Assembly: GCF_040954645.1 (NCBI RefSeq)
Contig: NC_092809.1
Span: 66,402,141-66,466,140, forward strand
Reading direction: 5' to 3'
DNA: 64,000 bases
Source: Diabrotica undecimpunctata
Lineage: Eukaryota > Arthropoda > Insecta > Coleoptera > Chrysomelidae
The first letter of the stretch is position 1; every line of letters begins with the position of its first letter. Positions 1 through 12,897 of this stretch are shown one piece after another. Made by a program: the position numbers and the translations under genes. Under the pieces are notes generated by a model. It was not told where the DNA came from. It did not search any database and saw only the letters and a list, made by a program, of their open reading frames with translations.

Positions 1-1112
1 TTTTGTACAGTTACGGTTTGCACAATATCAGCATCAAAATGTCTAGATACATTTAAGACTGTTTCATCCTCTCTAAGTGGTGGTTCTAAATATTTTGCAA
101 CTGTTATCAATTTCAATGCATAATCTACCATATTTGATTTTAAATTTTGATTATACTTTCCAAAATATAGAATTTCTCTAAACTTTGCTTGCTCTAATTC
201 ACCCCAATAATAATTTAAAAATTTATTTTCAAATGTTTGAAAGTTATCTAAATCATTTTCAATACTAGCAAACCAAGTTGCTGCATTGTCATTTAATGTC
301 ATTCTAATATAATCTTTAATATCATTAATATTATTCACAAATCTTAATTTATGTTTTAAACTATTTATGTATACTCTAGGATGCAAATTTTTTATATTAC
401 CAGAGAATTTAATCCCAGTCTCATTTGTTAAATTTAAGTAAGGTCTCCCTATGTCTCTCATTTGTGAAATATCATCTATTCTCTGTTCCACATTTCTTAT
501 TTGATTACAATTTATTTGGATATTTTGTTGTATATCGTCTAATTTTTCTTCTGTGTTTCTCCTGTCTTCGTTAATTTTTACTTCTAAGTTACATTTCTGT
601 AACTCTATTTTCTGTTCTATATCTATTTTATTATCTTGAATAATCCTCTTTACTTCTGTCCTCTCATTGTCTATCCTTTTCTTGTAGTCATTCCGTATAC
701 TTTTTATTTCATTTGCAACTTTTTTTTCTGCAGCTTCAAGTTTTTTATCCATTTGTTTTTCCATTTGTTTTACAATTTTATTATTATTATCTTCTATTTT
801 CTTTTCTAATTTTCTATAATTCTCTTCCAATTTCTGTTCCGTTTTTTTCATGTCTTCTTTGACTTCTTTTGAATTCTCTTCCAATTTTTTTATGTCTTCT
901 TTGATTTCTTTTGAATTCTCTTCTATTGTCTTGTTCATCTGCATCATTAATGACATCAAAGCTGCCATATTGACATTTTCCTCTCTTTCTGGATTCATTT
1001 CTGCAGTATCTTGTGGAACTTGAACTAAACTCTCCTCTTGTATAGGTTGTGTTTCTACTTCCACATCTTCTTCATTCTTTTTGCTTCTTGTACCTTTCTT
1101 TCCTTGAGACAT
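1..1112 (-). CDS. Gag-like polyprotein of a Ty3/gypsy retrotransposon (C-terminus beyond the window edge)
   Basis: An uninterrupted minus-strand frame starts at ATG 1112 and is still open at base 1, giving 370 codons. The N-terminal ~40 residues are polar. Residues ~45-215 are a very charged K/E-rich coiled coil with repeated ENSKE and KKLEEN-type units. Residues ~220-370 look like a retrotransposon capsid domain, with IKFSGN, LNDNAATWF and a YYWGEL segment. Capsid proteins of this kind package the element RNA. The frame lies just inside a primer-binding site and a long LTR, so it is the 5' gene of a minus-strand element whose pol would lie left of the window. The lack of stops suggests a fairly young copy. 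Family assignment rests on the WF motif and layout. Confidence 0.75.
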   Translation of the reverse strand, partial: MSQGKKGTRSKKNEEDVEVETQPIQEESLVQVPQDTAEMNPEREENVNMAALMSLMMQMNKTIEENSKEIKEDIKKLEENSKEVKEDMKKTEQKLEENYRKLEKKIEDNNNKIVKQMEKQMDKKLEAAEKKVANEIKSIRNDYKKRIDNERTEVKRIIQDNKIDIEQKIELQKCNLEVKINEDRRNTEEKLDDIQQNIQINCNQIRNVEQRIDDISQMRDIGRPYLNLTNETGIKFSGNIKNLHPRVYINSLKHKLRFVNNINDIKDYIRMTLNDNAATWFASIENDLDNFQTFENKFLNYYWGELEQAKFREILYFGKYNQNLKSNMVDYALKLITVAKYLEPPLREDETVLNVSRHFDADIVQTVTVQ

Positions 1113-1235
1113 TTTGAGACTTTACTTGTTCAAATATAATTAAAAATAAAATCTATAATTTTTCCTTTCTACTGATAATTAATTTAATTATATGAGAGCA
1201 CTTATCTTCCCAAACTAATTCTTTTAAATAGAGAG

Positions 1236-1253
1236 CCACCGCGTTGGGTGCCA
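1236..1253 (-). promoter_or_regulatory. Primer-binding site, tRNA-Lys-like
   Basis: On the minus strand the sequence TGGCACCCAACGCGGTGG begins three bases after the proposed LTR end. It starts with TGG, as expected for pairing with the tRNA CCA end, and resembles the lysine-tRNA primer sites used by many retroelements. It would prime minus-strand DNA synthesis. Confidence 0.6.
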
Positions 1254-1256
1254 ATT

Positions 1257-2790
<1,534 letters not shown>

Positions 2791-2796
2791 ATGGTC

Positions 2797-3115
2797 TTAT
2801 TATTGACTGTTGATTTAAATATCAAGTGGTGATTCTTGACGATGCAGTGAGTCTATTTGGCCCAAAAGACAAAGAAAACTTTGGCCCACAATTTCAATAT
2901 ATGTGTAATGTTTCGTTTCATAAAGTATAACATAAACTGTAATCTTACGACTAGTAAGTAAGACAATTAATCATTATTAGATAATCTTTATATTGATTTG
3001 TTTACAGATGTCTTGAAAAAGAATTAAAATAAATTCGAAAGCTTGACAGTAAGTCGAAGAGTTTTGTTTGTCTTGTGGGCCAAATAGACTGACTGCATCC
3101 TCAAGAATAACCACT

Positions 3116-3116
<1 letters not shown>
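2797..3116 (+). mobile_element. Short non-autonomous Penelope-like element 1 flanked by (TA)n
   Basis: The two ends form an inverted repeat: ATCAAGTGGTGATTCTTGA near 2820 and TCAAGAATAACCACTTGAT at 3100-3118. Inside these, GACTGCATC and GGGCCAAATAGAC-type words also pair. A hammerhead-like fold lies at 3012-3046. The same plan, with a shared TTATTGACTGT-GAT start and a GACTGCA end, recurs at 12975-13636. No coding capacity is seen. I read it as a small derivative of a Penelope-like terminal repeat; a hairpin MITE is the alternative. Confidence 0.5.
3012..3046 (+). ncRNA. Hammerhead-ribozyme-like motif, degenerate
   Basis: TTGAAAA is followed by a stem GAATT (3021-3025) pairing with AATTC (3032-3036), then GAAA and GCTTGAC. 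This is the order of a minimal hammerhead core (CUGANGA, stem II, GAAA, short stem III). The first box is degenerate, so activity is doubtful. Confidence 0.35.

Positions 3117-3188
<72 letters not shown>
3117..3188. repeat. (TA)n microsatellite 2
   Basis: About 72 bp of TA closing the right side of the short Penelope-like element. Confidence 0.98.
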
Positions 3189-3191
<3 letters not shown>

Positions 3192-3929
3192 CGAGCTAAG
3201 ATCAATTACTATTTTATTGGGAATAAGCCAGAATTGAAGTTTAAGTCCTTCACTGGAAATTAAGATTTATTTGAAAAATTCAAATAATAATGCCTTCACA
3301 AGAGATTACTATCTCTGCTTGATAAGGAACCACTACTCCATGAAATGCTAAGGGTACATCCTCGCTCTCTTCATACTCTTATAACGGTTGCTGCCACTTA
3401 TTACTTGAAACCGCGACAGATACAAAAAAGAACGTCTCCATTAAGATGAAAGCTAATTTCTGAGATTTAGCACCATTCTAAACGACCAGTCCTATTTTTC
3501 CTATTAGTAAGCTCAGGCACTCTTGAATCTTGAATGTCTCTTCGATCGCAAATTGGTACGAACCAGCCTTCGCCGAATTGTAGGACTTAAAATGAGTTTA
3601 CTGTACGTGCTTCTGACATTCGTTTCTCCCATTCATACTCCCCGTTTCTTCAATAAATTGTACTATTCTGATAATAGACGTTCTGAGAATGTCAAGTCTT
3701 ACTGAAACCTATAAATTTTTGGAACAAATCATACTTTTTGATATTTACACCAAACTGACATTTTTTAACCATTGCTGTAGTTAACAAAAGTGATTAGGTT
3801 TTTTTACGTTTTTGTTTTATGATAGGATCTGGCATTGTATACGAGATTATTTTTGTAAAAGAATTATTTTGGTAAAGATTTCAGTTTTTCTTTAATAAAG
3901 GGGAACAAATTTTTTAACGCTGTGCTGTG

Positions 3930-3932
<3 letters not shown>
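3189..3932. other. AT-rich spacer without recognised gene
   Basis: No open frame longer than 60 codons and no recognisable domain. It lies between two (TA)n arrays and may be diverged Penelope-like sequence, but nothing in it proves that. Confidence 0.5.

Positions 3933-4014
<82 letters not shown>
3933..4014. repeat. (TA)n microsatellite 3
   Basis: About 80 bp of TA upstream of a Penelope GIY-YIG remnant. Confidence 0.98.
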
Positions 4015-4016
<2 letters not shown>

Positions 4017-4227
4017 TTATCAATACTTAAGATAATAAACAACATGACTGTACTGACCAAAGTGTTAATTCATTTACTAGTTTACTTGTATTAACGTTAA
4101 CTTCTGTAATTTTATTTCGAATAAATTAAATTTAACTTATTTTAATTGAGTTGAATTTATTTATTCGCTAAATAATCTTTAAATAAAGTAAAATAAATAA
4201 ATTTAACATTTCAACAACATTTAAAAC

Positions 4228-4470
4228 ACATTGAGATCTATTTTATCTAAATCTAAACCTAATAATGAACAGGTAATAACAAAGAATTGTATTTATAAAA
4301 TACCCTGTGAATGCGATCATTTTTATTTAAGTAAAACATCAAGACCATTAAATGTCAGAATAAGTGAACATCAATCTTATATTAAAAATAAAGCATAGAT
4401 CTCAAAAATGTAAACACGCTTGGAAAAATGTACACAGGGTTCAATTAAATATCAATCAATAAAATATCGA
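4228..4470 (+). pseudogene. GIY-YIG endonuclease remnant of a Penelope-like element
   Basis: A plus-strand frame reads CIYKIPCECDHFYL, then SKTSRPLNVRISEHQSY, before a TAG stop at about 4396. This is the start of the GIY-YIG nuclease carried at the C-terminus of Penelope-like reverse transcriptases (family pattern: Y-IPC-C, YIG-TSRPL-R, EH). The central YIG is YLS here, and several stops follow, so it is inactive. It belongs to a different lineage from the copy at 10-12 kb, which reads YIGQTSQLLKSR. Confidence 0.65.
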
Positions 4471-5720
4471 GAATACATCACTTATGTTTTTGAATAACAC
4501 ATGTAACATCAGAGTTTGGTGTTTATTGAGAGTAAGATAAATGTAAGACTAAATACCAACCATCGGTATTATGAGGCATTTTTCCCGGTTTTTGCCCATG
4601 ATTTACTATGGAATCACTAACAGGAGAATTTTTCTGTCATCATTACATGTAGTGAATTACATGATTCGAATTTTTTGACCGATATTCTTAAGTTAAACTT
4701 GATTTCGGTAAAGTCGTTGTAAGAACGCAACTCAATAATATTAGCCATATCATTTTAAAGTAGACGAGTATTAAATGTCTAAAAATTGTCAATATGAATG
4801 AGTCAGATAAAATTAAATTATTAGAAGAATTTTTTACTAAGTAACAAAAAACAAAATTTGTTTTATTTATTAATATCTTATATTTTGCTAAATTGTACCT
4901 TATTTCCAATAAAAATAGTAATTATTTACATAAAACTTAAATAAAAGCAAACTTGTTATGTAATTGAAGATTCTATTATAGAATTCATACTAATACATAG
5001 ATCGAAAAAAAATAATTACTTAAAAAAAAATAAAGTCATCCATAGAAAAATGTTTAAATTGTTTAGCTAGATTGTATTTTAGTTTATTAAAAATATTTCA
5101 GTTTATATTTCGAACATATAAACTGGAATCAATAAAATTGCTCACGAATTTTGTTTTGAAAGAGCAATTTCTCTTAGAGTCCAAATAGGAAATAACATCT
5201 TTTAACCCCTTTCTGACAGACTTAATGGAAGTTGTCCACGTCTATCATAACCTTCGAGTGTAAAAAGAATGATTTATTTGTTAGTAGCCCCAAAGAGATC
5301 GTTCATAGATCCACCAGAACCGGAAAGTGTCTCCCGAACCGGAAACCGTATACTCTGCACAAGATTTCACTTAAAAAATCGTAAAGATGGGATTACTCAT
5401 GAATGGTATGAATATTGACGCTGCTTCTTTATTATTTTTATGCACTATTTTGGAATATTGTTAATACGAGCCCTAACAACTATCTGTTGGAACAAGCAGT
5501 TATTTTGCGAATAAAATACCAATTTATCGAAATTATTTTATTTAAATCTTTTTAATCGTAAACATGAAATTAACATTTTTTATGATGTATGGAATTATTT
5601 TTTCATTTTAGTTATATATTTTATGTTGATTACGATTTAATTAGCTAATTGTTTGACAGTCAAAAATGCTGACAACTAAATATTGGAACACGAAGCTTTA
5701 ACACGAAATTTAAATAAAAA
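4470..5720. other. AT-rich sequence, no gene recognised
   Basis: The first ~230 bp may be the decayed 3' end of the Penelope remnant. The rest, including a slightly GC-richer patch around 5290-5360, contains no frame I can assign. Confidence 0.5.
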
Positions 5721-6015
5721 TTAATATGGCGTATTGCAGCCCTTAGCTTGAATAATAGGCCGAACCCTATTAGGGACTATATCACCTAGGCCTTCACAGA
5801 GTTCAGGGGTGAAACTATCCCATATTTCTTGTAATTTAGCACGTAGTTGTGGTTAAGTACGCTCAGGGTTATTTCTTAGGCGTTGTTTCATTTAGTAAAA
5901 AAGTGTCTCTGTTGGATTAAGATCCAGACTGCTAGAAGGATGTAACAAAACTTTAATGTCATGTTATTTCATACATTTTTTGGTAGATTTAGCCGTATGG
6001 CATGAGGCTCAATAC
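5721..6015 (-). pseudogene. Tc1-like transposase C-terminal remnant
   Basis: The minus strand reads LHPSSSLDLNPTETLFY, a stop, then MKQRLRNNPERT and ends with RPIIQAKGCNTPY and TAA. This matches the end of Tc1 transposases, where SPDLNPIENLW carries the catalytic Glu and the protein closes with VI-A-GG-T-Y. Two in-frame stops are visible and everything upstream of the third catalytic block is missing. It is a 5'-truncated relic with no visible inverted repeats. Confidence 0.75.
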
Positions 6016-6540
6016 TTATTTCTATTTACAAAAATTGAACGTATTTCCGAAGTATTTAGGTAAAGAAAATTATATTTTGTTTTGTAGTTCACCATGTATA
6101 CAAATTTTTTTCAATGATTTTGGTTAAACTTAATTTATAAACTACAATATATTGTTTACTATATTACATAAAATGAATAATCGTTTATGCATTATTTCTT
6201 TATATACATAGTGTTGATATCATAGGGAGTTCCAAATAAAAATGGTCTTAACTTAAATACTCTGTATAGTACTGCAAAACCTAATACCATGAGAATACCA
6301 AGAGTTATGAGAAGAATACAAATTTGAAACAATATATAGGGTGTCCCACTTAAAAAAATGAATGTTTGCTATACCACCTAGTTATTTATCACCCTGCAGA
6401 ATTCCACATATTTTCCAAGTATGAAGAATATCATTGAATACATTTTTTTTTTTTAATAAGTTTTTTGTATATTCTATACCATAATGGAATTATGGTCGTA
6501 CTAAAAACTCACCCTGTATATATAGATAGTGATTCTTTTC
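6016..6540. other. AT-rich spacer with terminal-repeat-like GGGTG / CACCC words
   Basis: ATATAGGGTGTCCCAC near 6336 and CACCCTGTATATA near 6511 resemble mariner-type termini, but they do not align as an inverted repeat beyond about six bases. No coding frame is seen. Confidence 0.35.
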
Positions 6541-6600
6541 TAAGTTAATCATGCTTCTTTTCTAACTTGGCTGCACCGTACTGAAGACCACCAGTAGTCA
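6520..6600 (-). repeat. Dispersed ~80-bp repeat (copy 1 of 3)
   Basis: On the minus strand it contains CTGACTACTGGTGGTCTTCA and CGGTGCAGCCAAGTTAGAAA. Related copies lie at 8915-8962 (minus) and 59031-59115 (plus). Here it forms the 3' edge of the RTE LINE. The other two copies abut (TA)n arrays. Confidence 0.55.
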
Positions 6601-8796
6601 GCAATACGTATATACGGTTGCCTTCCATCGATATACCTTTTTTCCCATCATGTTCACCATATTTTATTAGTTCCATGTTTACACCGACTATACCTGGTGC
6701 TTTACGTTCCATCTTTCGTTGGTTTTTCTAGCTCGGTTTCTATCATCGTGGTCTCTTCTTCCATGTTTTCATTTAAGTCTTCGTCCTCTTGTACTGTTAA
6801 TAATTCTTTAAAATAATCAGTCCAGATTTCTTTAAACTCTTTGTCATTTTCTGATTCTTTTCCATTTCTATCCTTCATGCCTTTTATCTTTCCTCTAAAG
6901 GTTTTGTTGTGCTCGCTAATTTTCTTATAAAATGCTTTTGTGTTTCTGTTTGTGTTTTCTTTTTCTATTTCATTTATCTTATCATTTAACCAGGTTCGTT
7001 TAATTTTCCTTATTTGTTTCTTACATTCTGTCCTTAATTTGTTGTATTCTTCTTTATATTCTTGTCTATTTGTTCTGATCCACTTTTGTCTTATTTCTAT
7101 CTTCTTTTTTAACTTTTTATCACAGTCTTGATTATACCATTCTTTTTTTTGTTCTTTCTCTCTACCCCTACATGTTCAGAAGCTGTTTCATGTATACATT
7201 TTTTTATATTTCTCCATTTTGTTTCAACATCCTCTGTATTTTTACAGTATTCCTTCAGTTTTTTGCTTATATATTCTGCATATTTAATTCTTCCATCTGT
7301 AGCATTCAGTTTTCTATGTACCATTTATCCTTTGTTGTCTTGTTTTTTAGCGTTCTTTTGACTTTTTGTCTTAACGTTGCGGTAACCATGAAATGGTCTA
7401 TGTCTGCATGTGCACCTCTGTATGTTCTCACGTCTGTTATCGATGTTTGCTTCCTCTTCAAACTTCCGATGTTTGTGATCAGTATATGGTGTATTTGGGA
7501 CCATGTTTTTTGGTCTGGTGAGATCCATGTTACTTTGTGGTATACAGGGTGTGGAAATTTTTACTACTGACAATCATATTGGTGCTAGTTGCTAAGTTGC
7601 TTAATTTTTAACCATTATCATTTGTTTTTTCACATAATGTGTATTTACCTGCAACTTGATTAATGTAGTCTTCCTTGCCTATCTGGGCGTTAAAATCTCC
7701 CATTACCAGAATTGTGTCTTCTTTGGGTAAAGACTCAATTTCTTGTTCCAGTTTCTCATAAATGTTATCTTTTTCCTCTGCTACAGCACTTTCAGTTGGT
7801 GCATATACGTTTATGATGGATATATTAAATGATTTGGCGTTAATTTTCAGGTATGCCATGCGCTCATTTATTGGTTTAAATTACATAATATTATTTTGTA
7901 TTTTTTCCGTAGTTATAAATGCAACTCCATATTGACCTTGTTTTTCATGCCCAGAGTAGTGGAATGTGTAATTTTTTTTTATTTATTTCTCCTTGACCTG
8001 TCCATCTAATTTCTTGAATTACTGCAACATCAATTCCGTATCTTCCCTGCCCTGAGACAATCTCTTGCATTTTTCCTGGTTCAAGCATTGTTCTGATGTT
8101 CCACGTACTTATTTTTACTTGCTCGTGTTTTTTAATTTTTTTGTTATGTTTATTTATGTACGTATGTTTCATTATTTTTTCTTGAGATTTCATATTCTTT
8201 TTCTTTGCTATTTCGTATTTCGTTTCTTGTTGGTTATCCGATATTTCTTGTTGTATCAGTTTTTTGACGTCCCTTGTTTATCTTTTTTCAACTCTTTTGT
8301 TCTTTATTCCATTTCCATATGTCCCTGTCAATATTTAATTTTTGATAGCCAACTCGGATGTTCTGACCTTTAAGTTTTTCTAATTTTCCAATTTTCCGTA
8401 TTTCCTGTTGTATCTTCATCTCTTCGTGCATTAGATTATCAAGAATGTATATTTCTGGCTTCGTTGATCTTAGTTTGTTTTTATTCCGCATAATTTTTAT
8501 TTTTTCATTTCTGTCTTTTGTTTTAATAAGACATGTTTTTTAACCTAGTTTGTAAGCTTCTTCAATTTTTACTTGTATGTCCAATTTTTTTCCATAAAAT
8601 TAGTTATGGTCTTGTTTAGTTCATTTGGATTATTTGTATTCATCGACAGTCCTTGGACTATAACATTGTTAGCTTTTCTTTCTTTCTCAAGATGTTCTAT
8701 CTTCATCTTTACTATATTTAGTTCCTGTTTAATTTCGTTATTTTCTTTTTTTAGCTGTTGGTTACATTGTTTGAATCCATTTATTTCTTCTTTCAA
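6590..8796 (-). pseudogene. RTE-type LINE, endonuclease and start of reverse transcriptase
   Basis: From 8796 downward the minus strand encodes a charged coiled coil (QLKKENNEIKQELNIVK, then NNVIVQG). Next is an APE-type endonuclease: STWNIRTMLEPGKMQ near 8100, EIRWTGQGEI, then INVYAPTE and MGDFNAQIGKE (7608-7859), WISPDQKTWSQI and DHFMVTATL near 7385. The linker to the reverse transcriptase follows (7324-6700). The endonuclease nicks target DNA to prime reverse transcription. Frameshifts near 7950 and 7590 and stops near 7200 break it. The RT catalytic domain is absent, so the copy is internally deleted or 3' truncated. The coiled coil plus endonuclease order resembles insect RTE elements. 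Confidence 0.75.
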
Positions 8797-8914
8797 TTCA
8801 CGGATTTCATTTTTGTATTCTCTTTGTTCTTCTTTTATTCCTTTTACCTCTTCGGTTAGGTATTTCCCTTTTATCAGGCGGGGGTTACTTTCCCAGGTTA
8901 ACTATGCACCTGCA

Positions 8915-8958
8915 CCCTGTAACTTGGCTGCAATGTACTGAAGACGACCAATAATCAG

Positions 8959-8962
<4 letters not shown>
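8915..8962 (-). repeat. Dispersed repeat (copy 2 of 3) next to (TA)n
   Basis: Contains TAACTTGGCTGCAATGTACT and GAAGACGACCAATAATCAG, related to the copy at 6520-6600, and runs directly into (TA)n array 4. Confidence 0.5.

Positions 8963-9015
<53 letters not shown>
8961..9015. repeat. (TA)n microsatellite 4
   Basis: TA array of about 55 bp at the left border of the Penelope inverted pair. Confidence 0.98.
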
Positions 9016-9018
<3 letters not shown>

Positions 9019-9048
9019 AAGAAATTTAATCTTTGCAGATTAGTTAAA

Positions 9049-10151
9049 TAGTAAACTCTTAAATATTGGGGAAATCTGCAAGAAATACTCTAATGTGTAT
9101 CAATTGTTTCGCCGAACGTTTTCGCCAAAGAGAATTAATTTGGCTTCTTCAGGGCTGAAAGAGAATAAATTATAATTAGCTACCATATATTATCTATTAA
9201 AACATTATTGATCTTACCGTAACTTAGAATTGTAGAGTTAGAATATTAAAAAACTTTGCTAGTAACATAGTGGTGTTTTTTGTTACTATGTGCAAAAAAA
9301 GTTTTTATAAGAATTGAAATGTATGGTAGCTTCGAACTTGACACGTAAAGGCTTACCCAAGGTTAATCGAAAAACCCAATGCAACTACATTTAAAAGGAG
9401 GTAATTCTTTGAAATGTCGGCAATAACTAAATTTTTGATTTTTAGATAGTTAAAAGTGAGGTTCTGTTTAAGCCAGAACGCAAGCGCTGACAACTTCATT
9501 ATAGTTGGTATGAATCTTTATGTCGTTAAGGTTCATTGGTGAAAACGAATGAATTTAAATCCCAGTAAAGGGAAATATTATTTTGATTTTCTTTATTTAA
9601 TTATATTATATTGTTCATGTATTATTGAATCTTATTGAGACGTATCTAAGAAAAGCAAGGGAATGTTATATATTTTTTGTTTATGAAAATTAATTATAAA
9701 GGTATGTTAGTTGTTAATGGATATATCAGTCAAGTTAGTAATCTGTGATATAGTATTGTTCTTGGTATCTGATTTAAGTAACAAGTGGTATATATCGCTT
9801 AGATTCTTGATGTCACTCTTAACATTAATGGAGAAATCGTTAAGAAAAATATAAGACATTTCAATGAACTCTCTTTTAGATTTATTGTTCTCACGGTGGA
9901 GAATTGTGGTGTTGGTATAGTCCATGAGATGACCAGTGGAATGGACATGTTTGGCTAATGCACAACGGTCAGGGTGAAGTCGAGAATCACTTTTGTGTAG
10001 TGTAGTACGTGATTTCAATAATTGAGATGTTTGACCGATGTAGGAATTGTTGCAAGAGAGACATGGAATGTTGTAGACAATATTACTAAGCCTATCTATG
10101 GGAGTCTTATCTTTTATCTTAGAATAAAGATTATTAATTGTTAGGGCTGAT
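9049..10151 (-). mobile_element. 5'-truncated inverted copy of the Penelope-like element
   Basis: This segment is almost exactly the reverse complement of 11794-12897. It carries the 3' part of the element: the GIY-YIG coding end, the 3' untranslated region and the hammerhead-like motif (9111-9152). The arms differ by a handful of substitutions, for example R/I and D/N changes in the encoded protein, so the duplication is recent. It joins the forward copy at about 10151 with no spacer. Head-to-head arrangements with 5' truncation are known for Penelope-like elements. Confidence 0.85.
9111..9152 (-). ncRNA. Hammerhead-like motif, inverted-copy version
   Basis: Mirror image of the motif at 12794-12835; same boxes and stem. 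Confidence 0.4.
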
Positions 10152-10165
10152 GGTAGATGTGTGGT
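9707..10165 (-). pseudogene. GIY-YIG domain of the inverted Penelope copy
   Basis: Minus-strand frame of about 150 codons covering only the C-terminal nuclease: IVYNIPCLSCNNSYIGQTS, R, KHVHSTGH and REFIEMSYI, ending in ISINN and TAA. The reverse transcriptase part is missing. The frame opens in unrelated codons at the junction, so it is a fragment, not a gene. Confidence 0.8.
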
Positions 10166-10171
10166 AGATAA

Positions 10172-12238
10172 ATTCACACAACTATTCCTGATGATATTCT
10201 AGGTTTCTTGGCATTAGGAAATAAATTTAGCATCGAACCAAAGTTAGGAAAAGATTTTCAAGTAAAAACACTTTTAGCAGACTTAGAATACATAATTTCT
10301 TCATTGCCATCTGAATTAGAACAAAACTTAATCCGATCAAGAACCACCAACATTATCACTAATCACATTTTGAATACTTCTAAATCATCTAATACTTTTT
10401 TTCATAACTTATATACTAAAACTAAAAAATTTCTTAAATACAATCCTGAGCTCTTAGTGACAAAAGCAGACAAAGGTAATGTTACAGTCATCTTAGAAAG
10501 AACTCACTACTTACAACTGTGTTCTTCTCTTATAGATAATGATAGATCTTATGTTTCACTTACATTCAATCCCACTTCTTCTCTGCAAAGGAAATGCAAT
10601 ACATTAATCGCATCCTTAGCCTCTTCCAATGAGATTGACCGTAACACAAAGAAAAAACTAACAACATATAATGGGAACATTGCAAAGTTTTATGCTTTGC
10701 CAAAAATCCACAAACCAACACTATCGGTTCGTCCCATAGTAGTTTCCATTGGAACACCCACTGAAAATATCTCAGCTTTTGTTACAGACATACTTACTAA
10801 TGCATATAATTATGAAAGTCAATATTACATTAAAGATTCTTTTGAGATGGTAAATAAATATAATGGCTACATACTTCCATCAAATTATGTCCTCGTTAGC
10901 CTTGACGTTGTATCCTTATTCAGCAATGTTCATCTAGGAATATGTTTGACATCAATAGAGATCAACTGGGACCGTATTAGAGGTTGTTGTTCCATGTCTT
11001 ACGACAGATTCATCAGCATCGTCGAATTTCTCTTTAACAACACTTACTTCTCATTTAATGATAAATTCTATTAACAAACTTTCGGTACCCCTATGGGAGC
11101 TAAGATTTCTCCTATCATTGCAACTTACGTTATGGATTATGTATTAGACTCAGTCATTCCTTTACTATCCTTTAATATTCCATTTATTAAAAAATATGTT
11201 GATGATATCATTTTGGCTATACCCAATAACAAGGTAGATGAACTATTAGACACTTTTAATGGTTATGACCCCTACATCCAGTTCACTATAGAGAGGGAAG
11301 ATGGTAATTGGTCCGTCCCCTTTCTCGACATAAGGATGATCAGGGAAACCAACAACATCAAAATAGATTGGTATCAAAAACCGACCCATTCTGGTAGATA
11401 CCTTAACTACAACTCATACCATAATAATTCTACCAAAGTCAACTTAATCAAACAGATAAAAAATAGAGTAACAAAACTATCAGATCCTTCATTTCATACA
11501 AAAAACCTACAAATCCTACAGAAACTTTTTATTTCAAACGCTTATCCAACACCATTAGTTAATAAGATTTTGTTTAATACTATCCATGACGAAGATATTT
11601 CACCTTCCTTCGCGACTAACAATGCTGATCCTGATGTCTTAAGTGGGAACCCAGTCTCTGATACTCCTATAAACAAATATTTTTCATTACCATATTTCAG
11701 AGATATCACTCCGGGGTTAACAAGGATTCTGAAAAGTGTTGAAAATAGCTTTGGCAATAATAATAACAACATTAAACTTAATGTAGCTTGTAGATCAGCC
11801 CTAACAATTAATAATCTTTATTCTAAGATAAAAGATAAGACTCCCATAGATAGGCTTAGTAATATTGTCTACAACATTCCATGTCTCTCTTGCAACAATT
11901 CCTACATCGGTCAAACATCTCAATTATTGAAATCACGTATTACACTACACAAAAGTGATTCTCGACTTCACCCTAACCGTTGTGCATTAGCCAAACATGT
12001 CCATTCCACTGGTCATCTCATGGACTATACCAACACCACAATTCTCCACCGTGAGAACAATAAATCTAAAAGAGAGTTCATTGAAATGTCTTATATTTTT
12101 CTTAACGATTTCTCCATTAATGTTAAGAGTGACATCAAGAATCTAAGCGATATATACCACTTGTTACTTAAATCAGATACCAAGAACAATACTATATCAC
12201 AGATTACTAACTTGACTGATATATCCATTAACAACTAA
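10172..12238 (+). pseudogene. Penelope-like reverse transcriptase with GIY-YIG endonuclease, one in-frame stop
   Basis: The plus-strand frame runs from just after a TAA at 10169 to TAA 12236-12238. It opens with IPDDILGFLALGNKFSIEP, typical of Penelope proteins. RT blocks follow: LPKIHKP and RPIV (~10700), VSLDVVSLFSNV (motif A, ~10900), GTPMGAKISP (motif B, 11090), KKYVDDIIL (catalytic YVDD, ~11195) and FLDIRMIRE. The GIY-YIG nuclease occupies the last ~150 residues: YNIPCLSCNNSYIGQTS, arginine in LKSRI, KHVHSTGH, and glutamate in REFIEMSY. The enzyme copies element RNA at a break made by its nuclease. A single TAA at 11072-11074, inside motif B sequence, splits the frame, with coding resuming in phase. 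The N-terminal ~150-200 residues normal for the family are missing because the copy is truncated at the inverted junction. Confidence 0.88.
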
Positions 12239-12892
12239 CATACCTTTATAATTAATTTTCATTAACAAAAAATATATAACATTCCCTTGCTTTTCTTAGA
12301 TACGTCTCAATAAGATTCAATAATACATGAACAATATAATATAATTAAATAAAGAAAATCAAAATAATATTTCCCTTTACTGGGATTTAAATTCATTCGT
12401 TTTCACCAATGAACCTTAACGACATAAAGATTCATACCAACTATAATGAAGTTGTCAGCGCTTGCGTTCTGGCTCAAACAGAACCTCACTTTTAACTATC
12501 TAAAAATCAAAAATTTAGTTATTGCCGACATTTCAAAGAATTACCTCCTTTTAAATGTAGTTGCATTGGGTTTTTCGATTAACCTTGGGTAAGCCTTTAC
12601 GTGTCAAGTTCGAAGCTACCATACATTTCAATTCTTATAAAAAACTTTTTTTGCACATAGTAACAAAAAACACCACTATGTTACTAGCAAAGTTTTTTAA
12701 TATTCTAACTCTACAATTCTAAGTTACGGTAAGATCAATAATGTTTTAATAGATAATATATGGTAGCTAATTATAATTTATTCTCTTTCAGCCCTGAAGA
12801 AGCCAAATTAATTCTCTTTGGCGAAAACGTTCGGCGAAACAATTGATACACATTAGAGTATTTCTTGCAGATTTCCCCAATATTTAAGAGTT

Positions 12893-12897
<5 letters not shown>
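11794..12897 (+). repeat. Right arm of the 1.1-kb Penelope inverted repeat
   Basis: Pairs with 9049-10151. The shared sequence runs from ATCAGCCCTAACA to TATTTAAGAGTTTACTA at the edge of the (TA)n array. Confidence 0.85.
12794..12835 (+). ncRNA. Hammerhead-ribozyme-like motif of the Penelope element
   Basis: CTGAAGA (12794-12800) is followed by a perfect six-pair stem, GCCAAA (12802-12807) with TTTGGC (12817-12822), then GAAA (12823-12826) and ACGTTCGGCG. This is the order of a minimal hammerhead with a very short stem III. Hammerheads in the terminal repeats of Penelope-like elements are established and are thought to process the transcript. The A at the variable position of CUGANGA is tolerated. 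Stem I is not clear by eye. Confidence 0.5.

Noticed and set aside
3523..3705. 60-codon plus-strand ORF
   Set aside because: No domain, no context and composition typical of chance frames in this AT-rich DNA.
6336..6523. Possible mariner-like MITE bounded by ATATAGGGTG and CACCCTGTATAT
   Set aside because: The inner sequences do not pair, so only short terminal words agree; not enough for a call.
7128..8941. Plus-strand Phe/Leu/Ser-rich ORFs of 70-130 codons
   Set aside because: They are antisense to the RTE LINE coding region; the hydrophobic composition is what the complement of Lys/Glu-rich codons gives.
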